Part shown: in pieces, positions 8,024 through 14,312 of the stretch
How positions within the stretch are numbered: the stretch's first letter is position 1
Layout: every line of letters begins with the position of its first letter
Source of the DNA: Myxococcaceae bacterium
GTDB lineage: Bacteria > Myxococcota_A > Polyangia > Polyangiales > Ga0077539
Assembly: GCA_028287085.1 (NCBI GenBank)
Contig: JAQBQI010000500.1
Span: 1 to 36,402, forward strand
Direction: 5' to 3'
Length of the DNA: 36,402 nucleotides
Notes under the pieces: model-generated
What the model saw: only the letters and a program-made list of their open reading frames with translations
Told to the model about the DNA's origin: nothing
Databases searched by the model: none
Program-made: the position numbers and the translations under genes

Positions 8024-8239
8024 GACGAGAGTCCTACGAAGCGCCGAGGCTTCACAAAGATGTCAGACACGTCAGCCATATTCCTGACTGTTTCAGTTCG
8101 GTCCATGGCCAGGCCTTGTGTTCTGCCCTTCAGTTCCCCCCGTCCTTGCTCCGGGGCGGAGTAAAACGGTTCGAACCTTCCCGGCCTTCCACGGAAAACT
8201 GGACAACATGCGGAGGCAACCCTAATCTGCGAAAACAAC
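8024..8239. other. Gap between regulator and HEPN-type gene
   Basis: No gene is supported here. It is the likely promoter/leader of the downstream HEPN-type gene. No clear inverted repeat or promoter pair was found. Confidence 0.3.
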
Positions 8240-10093
8240 ATGCTACAAATCGCTTCCGGCAAGTTTTTCAGCGGCAGAGATCGTCACATCCACAGCTGCA
8301 AGGGCATTCTTTATTCTAACTATTCTTGGATTGGCCCCATCGAGACCGTGGCTGGCACTTTGGAACCTGTGGGCCCTTATTCATCTTCTGTTACGGGGTA
8401 TGTCCTCAATTATATCAATCAAATCGAGAGAACTGATGGGCCCGGAGGCATCGTACAGGTCGGTGACTCGGAGATCGTCGAGCAATTCCGACTTCTGTCG
8501 ATGTTTGGCCTTCAGGCTCACTTTGGGCATGACCGTCGTGAGGTAGAGGAGAATTGTCGTAGTCGCCCATCTCGCCCCAGCGATTCGTTTCTGCCTTCTC
8601 AATTTGTCCCACGGTTCTTTACGCCCGCAATTCACGGCAGTCTTGACGAGGTCGAGCGCTTTCAGTCCTTTTTAAGGAAGGCGATCGGTCTTCCACGAAA
8701 GGTCTACCAATCCCTGATCTCTTGTCTTTCAAACCTCGATCATGCTCTTGAAGTCCTTAACTACAACGTTGACCTTGCATATTCAATGCTTGTGTACTGC
8801 CTTGAGTCGCTGTGTCAGAGCTTTGGCGAGCAGCCTGATGCCGCATGGGAGGATTACGACGAGAAGACGAGGTCGTCTCTCGACATCGAACTCGCTAAAA
8901 TTGATCCAAATGCAGCCAAAGTCCTTCGAGATATCTTGCTCCGAGAGGCGCATCTCAAACTCCAGGCAAAATTTCTGGAGTTCGTGATCGGGCATACGTC
9001 ACCGACCTACTATACCACTGAAGCGACTGGAGTTGAACGTCCGGTGCGTCGCAGCGAACTGCGTCAAGCCCTGAAAAACGCCTATCTCTTCCGTTCTCTC
9101 TATGCTCACAAGCTCCAGCAGATGCTTCACCAACTACGTGTGCCTACCATTGCCAAGTCAGAGATATTCACATGGGAGAATCAGCCCTATTTGACATTCC
9201 GAGGCTTGCTCCGCCTCGTGCTCCATGTGTTTCGCAATTTTATTGAGTCTCAGCCGTCCATGGACACCGAAGAATACAACTGGAGAGGCGACCTTCCGGG
9301 GGTGATTCGCCTGAAGGCCGCGCCTCAATATTGGATTTGGCAGGCAGATGCGCTTGGGCAACCGATGACTAAGCAATTCCGAGAAGAGGCCGTTCGCTCT
9401 CGATTCAATGGTTTTCTAGAGCATCTCCAAGAAGCCATCATCACAAAGGGTGCTTTGACTGACCTTAGATCACTGCTTGAAAAGTACGAGGAGATATTCC
9501 CACAATCGCCTGCCAATGATCGCCTTAGGATGCTCGTACCCTATATTCTCTACAATCGCATCATTACACCTGACGGAAGATCAACGAACTGCGATGAATT
9601 TATCAACAAGCACTCTTCGATTTTGGACAATTGCAGCATTGATAGCATGATTGTGCACCTTATTCTTACAGAGGACTTTCCCTGGCAATATTCTGAAGCC
9701 CGCGAGGTCTACGACGCCTATGCCAAACAGCGATTTTCACCCAAAGCGATTCGGCTTCCTTTTCTATTTGAGATGAAGCTGGTTCTTGCTCTGGCGAACA
9801 AGGCGCTGGCGCAAGGCGAGGTCGGTAGTTACCGTACTCTTCTGGACGCTGCGATAAGCGAAGCGGCCGGCAATACTTCGCTCCAAGACATGGTCATTGC
9901 AGCCATGAAGGACGAGGTTGCAGCCCCGCACCGACAAGTTTTCACGATACTGTCCGACCCTACGCCTCAGCAGCCGGGTATGGAACCGGAACCTACCGCC
10001 GTGGCGGCAGAAGATGCGCCTTCTGGTTCAGAAGTAGAATCGGTGCCACCTCAGGCTCCTGAGGTTCTCTCAAAAGACAGTTTCAACGACTGA
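8240..10093 (+). CDS. HEPN-type 617-residue protein, candidate defence effector
   Basis: A large soluble protein with no signal peptide. The N-terminal third (1-130) begins with a beta-rich module (SGKFFSGRDRHIHSCKGILY, then IETVAGTLEPV). A helical core follows at about 140-335. Within it LEVLNYNVDLAYSMLVYCLE (170-189) and AYLFRSLYAHKLQQM (281-295) resemble the two central helices of HEPN domains. R285 and H290 give an R-x4-H signature, the catalytic motif of HEPN ribonucleases. The C-terminal half (340-560) is helical and may be a sensor. The last 50 residues are Pro/Glu-rich and disordered. The layout recalls ApeA-like HEPN proteins, but that is structural inference without a search. The ATG at 8240 has no good ribosome site. 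Third-position usage is less GC-rich than the host, fitting the element. It is probably cargo regulated by the XRE protein upstream. Confidence 0.7.
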   Translation: MLQIASGKFFSGRDRHIHSCKGILYSNYSWIGPIETVAGTLEPVGPYSSSVTGYVLNYINQIERTDGPGGIVQVGDSEIVEQFRLLSMFGLQAHFGHDRREVEENCRSRPSRPSDSFLPSQFVPRFFTPAIHGSLDEVERFQSFLRKAIGLPRKVYQSLISCLSNLDHALEVLNYNVDLAYSMLVYCLESLCQSFGEQPDAAWEDYDEKTRSSLDIELAKIDPNAAKVLRDILLREAHLKLQAKFLEFVIGHTSPTYYTTEATGVERPVRRSELRQALKNAYLFRSLYAHKLQQMLHQLRVPTIAKSEIFTWENQPYLTFRGLLRLVLHVFRNFIESQPSMDTEEYNWRGDLPGVIRLKAAPQYWIWQADALGQPMTKQFREEAVRSRFNGFLEHLQEAIITKGALTDLRSLLEKYEEIFPQSPANDRLRMLVPYILYNRIITPDGRSTNCDEFINKHSSILDNCSIDSMIVHLILTEDFPWQYSEAREVYDAYAKQRFSPKAIRLPFLFEMKLVLALANKALAQGEVGSYRTLLDAAISEAAGNTSLQDMVIAAMKDEVAAPHRQVFTILSDPTPQQPGMEPEPTAVAAEDAPSGSEVESVPPQAPEVLSKDSFND

Positions 10094-10262
10094 TTTCGAC
10101 ACCCGAGATGTTGAGTTGGTGCTGGTCGTTACGTCGAACTCATGCGTTGGGGAGTCCGATAAATTTGAGATCGCTTTTCCGGATCTAGGTGGAACCTATC
10201 GGTTCTCTTCGGATCTGTTTCAATTCTAATGGTTTGGAACACCCCCAAACCTGCACCGCAGG

Positions 10263-10922
10263 TCACTTGTTTTCGGGCATTTCAGAAGGGGGCTGACGAG
10301 GGGGATTTGGAACAGCGTCCTGAGCAGCCTTGAGAGCCCTGTGAACGTTGGTCGGACTGGTGCCCAGGGTCTTGGCAAGCTGTCGCACCGACATCCCCTG
10401 TCCCTTCATGGCCAGTACCTGCTTTGGGTCCAGCCGAAGACCTGGACGGCCGAGCACCACGCCCCTCCGCTTGGCGGCCTGGAGACCGGAGTGAACCCTG
10501 GACACGATCACGTCACGCTCAAAGGCAGCGAAGGCTGAGACGAGGTGGAGCAAGAGGCGTCCGGTGGGAGTTGTCATGTCGAACGGCTCCGTCACAGACA
10601 CGAAGTCGATCCCCAAGGAAGCGAGCTCCTCCAAGCACATGACCATGTGCCTCATCGAGCGGAAGAGTCTATCCGAGCGGTAGACCACCAAGACATCGAA
10701 CTTCCTTGCATGGGCTGCCTTCATGAGCCGGTCGAGCTCTGGTCTCCGGTCTTTTGTGCCGGAGACTCCCTTGTCTTCGAACGTGTCCGCCAGCTTCCAT
10801 CCTCTGCGCTCGATGAACTCGACAGTTTCGTCTGATTGAAGAGCTGTGTCCTGCTCCTTGGTGGAGACCCTCAGGTACCGAGCAGCTCGGACAGTCTTGG
10901 TGGAGAGGCCTGCGTTTGCCAT
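10263..10922 (-). CDS. Small serine recombinase (resolvase/invertase family)
   Basis: A 219-residue enzyme. The catalytic domain opens with ARYLRVSTKEQDT, with S20 the nucleophile, then GVSGTKDRRPELDRLM, VVYRSDRLFRS and GRLLLHLVSAFAAFERD, all classical resolvase/invertase motifs, leading into the long E helix. The C-terminal 55 residues carry a helix-turn-helix (GMSVRQLAKTLGTSPTNVHR), so the length fits the small-serine class that resolves dimers or inverts segments. It is divergent from a ribbon-helix-helix-like gene across an AT-rich spacer with an inverted repeat (10938-10975) that could be its crossover or operator site. A second recombinase besides the integrase suggests dimer resolution for a replicating form of the element. 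Confidence 0.92.
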   Translation of the reverse strand: MANAGLSTKTVRAARYLRVSTKEQDTALQSDETVEFIERRGWKLADTFEDKGVSGTKDRRPELDRLMKAAHARKFDVLVVYRSDRLFRSMRHMVMCLEELASLGIDFVSVTEPFDMTTPTGRLLLHLVSAFAAFERDVIVSRVHSGLQAAKRRGVVLGRPGLRLDPKQVLAMKGQGMSVRQLAKTLGTSPTNVHRALKAAQDAVPNPPRQPPSEMPENK

Positions 10923-10937
10923 CGAGCCACTTTAATA

Positions 10938-10975
10938 TATGATATCAAAAACATCAACGTATTGTTGATATCATA
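10938..10975. promoter_or_regulatory. Divergent promoter/operator or res-like site
   Basis: TATGATATCAA at 10938-10948 and its reverse complement TTGATATCATA at 10965-10975 form a perfect 11-bp inverted repeat with a 16-base spacer, in the only strongly AT-rich intergenic spot at this end. An extra ATCAA/TTGAT half-site lies inside. It sits between the start codons of the serine recombinase and the ribbon-helix-helix-like gene, suiting either an operator or a recombination site. Confidence 0.6.
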
Positions 10976-10986
10976 AATGGTGCTCT

Positions 10987-11277
10987 GTGACAAAATCGAA
11001 GACGAGTCCACCCCGAGGTAGAGGCAGGCCCAGGAAGCAGGAGGGCGAGGTGCAGCCGTTCCTGCTCAGGCTGCCCATGGAGCTTCACCGTCAGCTCCGA
11101 CACCATGCTCTGGATGCGGGCAGCAGCCTCCAGGATGTTCTGGTCGAGGTGATCGAGGGATGGTGGAGCGAACAGAGGGCGAAGCAGCCCGCCCCACCCA
11201 AAGCCTCGGATGCGAGCCCTCAAGATGGACTGGACGGCCCCGGAGTCTCTCCGACGCCACTTTCTGAGCCCAGGTAG
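10987..11277 (+). CDS. Ribbon-helix-helix-like small DNA-binding protein
   Basis: A 96-residue basic protein. The N-terminus is Arg/Gly/Pro-rich (PRGRGRPRKQEG, AT-hook-like). Then VQPFLLRLPMELHRQLRHHA and SSLQDVLVEVIEGWWSEQ look like the beta strand, helix A and helix B of a ribbon-helix-helix domain (about 25-70), followed by a Pro/Ser-rich tail. The start is a GTG, 12 bases after the inverted repeat in the divergent promoter, so autoregulation is plausible. The stop codon TAG lies inside a fragment matching the 5' half of tRNA-Phe (11268-11297), so the tail may have been set by a recombination event. The DNA composition is more GC-rich than the centre of the element. Confidence 0.65.
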   Translation: MTKSKTSPPRGRGRPRKQEGEVQPFLLRLPMELHRQLRHHALDAGSSLQDVLVEVIEGWWSEQRAKQPAPPKASDASPQDGLDGPGVSPTPLSEPR

Positions 11278-11297
11278 CTCAGTTGGTCGAGCAGGGG
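11268..11297 (+). other. 5' half of a tRNA-Phe gene, inverted relative to the 3' fragments
   Basis: The first 20 bases, GCCCAGGTAGCTCAGTTGGT, continued by CGAGCAGGGG, match the 5' acceptor strand, D arm and anticodon 5' stem of bacterial tRNA-Phe. The acceptor strand GCCCAGG pairs with the TCTGGGC of the nearby 3' fragment (six pairs plus G-T). That 3' fragment lies on the opposite strand at 11433-11476, and the sequence after 11297 does not continue as a tRNA. This is a relic, not a functional gene. Confidence 0.65.
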
Positions 11298-11345
11298 GAC
11301 GGAACCAGCAGGAGCAACCCAAGGGCATCCCCAGAGGCCGCTTCC

Positions 11346-11366
11346 TGTCCCCCTGGTGTCCCCCGC
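11346..11366. repeat. Putative integrase arm-type site, right end
   Basis: A direct-repeat partner of 940-960 (17 of 21 positions), 66 bases inside the right core. It also overlaps the TAG that would end the integrase frame in the excised circle. Confidence 0.4.
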
Positions 11367-11396
11367 TACGTCGGGGACTTCTTCCGGTGGTGGGGG

Positions 11397-11426
11397 GTCC
11401 TCGGAATTGGCAGCAATTCCAAGGAC
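11397..11426. repeat. 13-bp imperfect hairpin beside the right core
   Basis: GTCCTCGGAATTG at 11397-11409 pairs with CAATTCCAAGGAC at 11414-11426 with one mismatch and a four-base loop (GCAG). It ends six bases from the attachment core. There is no T tract, so an architectural or recombinase-binding role is likelier than a terminator. Confidence 0.5.
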
Positions 11427-11432
11427 TTGTTG

Positions 11433-11476
11433 GTGCCCAGAGACGGAGTCGAACCGCCGACACGGGGATTTTCAAG
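11433..11476 (-). repeat. Right attachment core: 3' half of tRNA-Phe
   Basis: Identical to 814-857. Here the acceptor strand is followed by CCA on the minus strand (CTGGGCACCA), so this copy has an encoded CCA end that the left copy lacks. The bases preceding the anticodon loop on the minus strand are CGGGGC, not a tRNA 5' half, although four of them could still pair with the CCCC of the anticodon stem. Confidence 0.92.
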
Positions 11477-11689
11477 CCCCGCGGAGCGGCGACGCCGCAG
11501 CGGGAAAACAAGGGCATTGAGAGCGCCGCAGGAGGTGACGTCACAGATACGTCACAGCGCCCTCGGAGCGTAGGAAAGCGCGGGAAGACAGGGTCGATCG
11601 AGGAGGCGATCCCGCCGGTGCGGGCGGGGACTACGGGAGCTCGTGCGGCGCGGGCGGTGGTCCCGCTGAAGGCGATCACAGCGCCCAAG

Positions 11690-11854
11690 ATGAAGAGCCC
11701 GACCGGGGGCACGGGGGTGGCGAGCCCGAGGGCGACGCTTATCGGGTCGCTCACAGACGCCATCCGGGACGCGAGCGGGGCGGGCGACACGGGCGCGGCG
11801 CAGGTCGCGTTGGAGGCGCTATCGCGCCTGCTGGGTCGAAACGAGCGGCGGTGA
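11690..11854 (+). CDS. Small helical protein or tail of a truncated gene
   Basis: The frame is open well upstream across the attachment core, but only the last 54 codons look natural: GC-rich third positions and an amphipathic helix (SLTDAIRDASGAGDTGAAQV, then ALEALSRLLG). The ATG at 11690 lacks a ribosome site, so this may be the C-terminal remnant of a longer protein cut by element insertion. The stop overlaps the GTG of the DUF5996-like gene (GTGA), indicating translational coupling. No family is recognised. The 210 bases before it (11477-11689) show no supported gene. Confidence 0.4.
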   Translation: MKSPTGGTGVASPRATLIGSLTDAIRDASGAGDTGAAQVALEALSRLLGRNERR

Positions 11855-12246
11855 TCGACACCTTGGACGCCATTGCACGCGAGATCACCGTTCTGCCCTT
11901 GTCTCTCTACGCGCAGGTGATCCGGAAGATCCGACTCGCGCTGACGCCGACCGTCAACGAGTGGTGGACCGTCCCGCTCTACGTGACCGCGCACGGCCTC
12001 ACGACGTCGCCGATGCCGTACCTCGACCGCACGCTGTCCATCGACTTCGACTTCATCGACCACCGCCTGGTCGTGCTCGACTCCGACGGGCACGTCCGCG
12101 GGTTCCCGCTCACGGCGCGGCCGGTGGCGGCCTTCTGCGCCGCGGTGTTCGCCGAGATGGGCGTGCGCAAGACGAGCGACTTGCCGATCGTCGCGCCCAT
12201 GGTGGGCAAGGCGAAGCACGACCTCTATGAGGGCGTGCCCGCGTGA
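11851..12246 (+). CDS. DUF5996-family protein, short (N-terminal portion only)
   Basis: The 131 residues match the start of DUF5996 proteins: YAQVIRKIRLALTPTVNEWW, VPLYVTAHGLTTSPMPY, then LSIDFDFIDHRLVVLDSDGH. Family members, as I know them, are usually about 300 residues; the second half is missing. The frame ends at TGA overlapping the GTG of the next frame. GTG start at 11851, coupled to the preceding small frame. Function of the family is unknown. Either this is a short variant or a 3'-truncated copy whose end was replaced; the unrelated sequence of the next frame favours truncation. Confidence 0.7.
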   Translation: MIDTLDAIAREITVLPLSLYAQVIRKIRLALTPTVNEWWTVPLYVTAHGLTTSPMPYLDRTLSIDFDFIDHRLVVLDSDGHVRGFPLTARPVAAFCAAVFAEMGVRKTSDLPIVAPMVGKAKHDLYEGVPA

Positions 12247-12710
12247 GCGCCCTGTTCGAGGCCGACAAGGTGACCCTACCCGCATCGCCGACCCACGAGC
12301 TCGGCGGCGGCGAGGAGGACCCGCGCGGGATGGTCGACACGTTCGTGTCCGAACTGCACGGCCTCGGGCGCGAGGGGCACGACGACTGGGTGATGTGCAT
12401 GTGGGCCGGGGAGACCTGGGCGCGCCGCTTCATCCGCACGGAGGAGAGGCGGCGGAAGTTGAAGCGCCCGACACCCGACCTCACGCGGCTGCGGCGCGTG
12501 GCGGGGCGGTGGACCTCGCGGCGTAGGAATGCGCGGCGTTTGTGGGGGCGCCGTCTGAAGAACCGCGTGGGCTCTCAGGTCGACCAAAGTCGCGAGACGA
12601 GCGCGATCGCCTCCCGGAGCAAGGCCGCGTCGCTGACAGAGAACGTGTCGGTTCGCCAGAAGTCGCTCGTGATGGATTCGCCCCGTCGCAACCTCACGTC
12701 CTCGGGCTGA
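12243..12710 (+). CDS. Hypothetical protein with doubtful 3' end
   Basis: A GTG start overlaps the stop of the DUF5996-like gene. The first 95 residues have host-like codon use and look real (GMVDTFVSELHGLGREGHDD, then WVMCMWAGETWARRFIRTEE). After about 12510 the composition changes and the frame runs 136 bases into the end of the convergent nuclease gene, so the natural 3' end has probably been lost. No family is recognised. Best read as the front of a truncated gene. Confidence 0.4.
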   Translation: MSALFEADKVTLPASPTHELGGGEEDPRGMVDTFVSELHGLGREGHDDWVMCMWAGETWARRFIRTEERRRKLKRPTPDLTRLRRVAGRWTSRRRNARRLWGRRLKNRVGSQVDQSRETSAIASRSKAASLTENVSVRQKSLVMDSPRRNLTSSG

Positions 12711-13576
12711 CGGATGGCCACGCGGCAGTGGTTCTGAAACTCCGTGATGCGGACGACTTGCAGTCGCCCGCGGCACAGCGTCGCCCGGCCGTGCGAGTCC
12801 TCGTCAACGTTGAGGCCAGCATCGCGTACCTCGGACTTGATCGCCCGAGCGACCGAACCCGCGGAGTCGAACCGAACGCGCTCGAGTCGGTCGACCACCA
12901 GGCGGACGGGGTCAGCACGAGGCGTGCCGGGATCAGCCTTCGGGGGGGCCGAGAGGCGCCGGAAGGACATCGGTTCGCGTTGGACCGCCGACGGCAGGTT
13001 GCGGTCCAGCGGCGGCGCCGAGAGGGCGTTCAAGCGCGCGAAGACGCGGTCCATCGTCGCGCGGCAGGTGGCTGCGGCCGTGACGATGGACAGCAACTGG
13101 CCTTCCAGAGGCTGATTGAAGGCGTGGGGGTTGATATGGCCGAGCGAAAAGTCGGAGGCGAGTAGGTTGCGCCGCCTGCCTTGCAGACCGTCGCCCGCGA
13201 ACGGGTACTCGTCGGTGGCCGCGTAGATGACGCGGTATTCAAAGCCGTTGGTCAGAAGGCAGGCGCACTTCAGATCGCTGGCGTAGTTCCGCGCCTGGTC
13301 GACGTGCTCAACCTTGAGTTCGGGGTGTCGATTGGGGTCCTTCAGCTCGATTGCCAGGCAATGGACGCCCGTATTGGGCTCCGACACGAGGATGTCCGCG
13401 CCGCGGTTGAGGCGACGCAGGTGAAGGCGCGGCGTGCCTTGCAGGCTCCGCCAAGGCCCCTCGCTCAGCACCTCTGCGAACGTGTGCAGCATCACCGCTT
13501 CGGTGAAGGTGGGCTTGGCCCGGATGGCAGTGAGACGTGTCGCAATCGTGTGGAACGGCGCGGTGATTTCGTTCAT
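12575..13576 (-). CDS. PD-(D/E)XK nuclease-like protein (HsdR N-terminal type)
   Basis: A 333-residue protein. The N-terminal 120 residues resemble the nuclease domain found at the N-terminus of type I restriction subunits and stand-alone restriction-like proteins: D61 in NRGADILVSEP, then E77-L-K79 in CLAIELKDP, and Q94 in DQARNYASDL, giving a D...E-x-K...Q pattern. The C-terminal half has no clear family. The start is taken at the ATG at 13576 with GGGAGC close upstream; a GTG four codons earlier is possible. It faces the truncated genes on the plus strand and is separated from the HEPN-like gene by a dead transposase. A defence role is likely by family and context, but no methylase or helicase partner is visible. 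Confidence 0.62.
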   Translation of the reverse strand: MNEITAPFHTIATRLTAIRAKPTFTEAVMLHTFAEVLSEGPWRSLQGTPRLHLRRLNRGADILVSEPNTGVHCLAIELKDPNRHPELKVEHVDQARNYASDLKCACLLTNGFEYRVIYAATDEYPFAGDGLQGRRRNLLASDFSLGHINPHAFNQPLEGQLLSIVTAAATCRATMDRVFARLNALSAPPLDRNLPSAVQREPMSFRRLSAPPKADPGTPRADPVRLVVDRLERVRFDSAGSVARAIKSEVRDAGLNVDEDSHGRATLCRGRLQVVRITEFQNHCRVAIRQPEDVRLRRGESITSDFWRTDTFSVSDAALLREAIALVSRLWST

Positions 13577-13809
13577 GACAGCTCCCACTGCACGCTACGC
13601 CTAGGGTCGGTCGCGTGTCGAGGAAGGGAGCGCCGCGATCAAGACCTCCCAACGAATGCGTTCAGGTATCGAGGCACGGTCGGGAGGCGGTGTTCTGCCG
13701 TCCCGCGGACGGAGGTCTCCCTCCCCTCGCGACGAGACTGCATGGTGGTGAGGTGATTCGGACGGGACGGGGCGGTCGGTCGTGGAGGGTCCCGACGGAC
13801 CCTCATCCA

Positions 13810-14300
13810 AGTGGCAGCAGCATCAACTCCATCTCCAGGGCGTTGGGCACCGGACAGAGCACGCCGCAGCGCATCGCGCAGCTCCGACCACGTCAGGCGC
13901 GACCGCAGACGCACCCGCAGCAGCCAACCCAGCACGTTGTACGCCAGCATCCGCAGCCAGCTCAGCGTGCGAAGCGGCTGGTGCGAGACCACCTCCTTGG
14001 CGTTCGTCGCCCACGACGTCGTGTCCTCCGTTCACGCCCCGTCGAGCCCCCAAATTGCAGTCGTTCTCGATGCACCAGTGGCCGCGCACCACCGCCGGGA
14101 TCTGCCGCCCCGTCAGCGCGTTCCACGGCAGGTTCGTCAGGTACCAACCAGCGCTTTGTCACGACCTACTCCCGCCGGTCCTCGTGCCGCACCAGCCCAC
14201 CCCGCCTGTGCCGGTGCAGTTGGTGGTCGACGGGCGCGTGCTCACGACCGCCGTCGCGCGACAGAACGAGAGCGACCGCCTGCGGCAGGGACGGTCGGGC
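13810..14300 (-). pseudogene. Frameshifted DDE transposase remnant (ISAs1/IS4-like)
   Basis: On the minus strand the reading jumps between frames. One frame gives LTNLPWNALTGRQIPAVVRG followed by HWCIENDCN, the HW-x-IEN signature holding the catalytic Glu. Another gives SHQPLRTLSWLRMLAYNVLG and then LTWSELRDALRRAL, the usual C-terminal helices. An in-frame stop separates the first part from the region upstream. No terminal inverted repeats were found. It lies between the nuclease-like and HEPN-like genes and is not functional as read. Confidence 0.6.
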
Positions 14301-14312
14301 TGAGAGATGGAG

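Larger units (their letters stand above)
814..11476. mobile_element. tRNA-Phe-associated integrative element, about 10.6 kb
   Basis: Two identical 44-bp direct repeats, at 814-857 and 11433-11476, bracket a segment visibly lower in GC than either flank. On the minus strand each repeat reads as the tRNA-Phe anticodon loop (TTGAAAA, anticodon GAA), variable region, T arm and 3' acceptor strand. A tyrosine integrase lies directly inside the left repeat. The content is integrase, small DNA-binding protein, PrimPol primase, lipoprotein and membrane protein, XRE regulator, a HEPN-type protein, serine recombinase and a ribbon-helix-helix-like protein. No conjugation or phage structural genes are seen, so it resembles a plasmid-like integrative, perhaps mobilisable or satellite, element. 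An excised circle with one core copy would be 10,619 bp. Confidence 0.88.

Noticed and set aside
11268-11345. A complete tRNA starting at the plus-strand 5' half
   Set aside because: After the anticodon 5' stem the sequence does not form an anticodon arm, T arm or closing acceptor strand.
801-11515. Shared 10-mer GGAAAACAAG near both attachment cores
   Set aside because: It lies on opposite sides and orientations relative to the cores and is too short to separate from chance.
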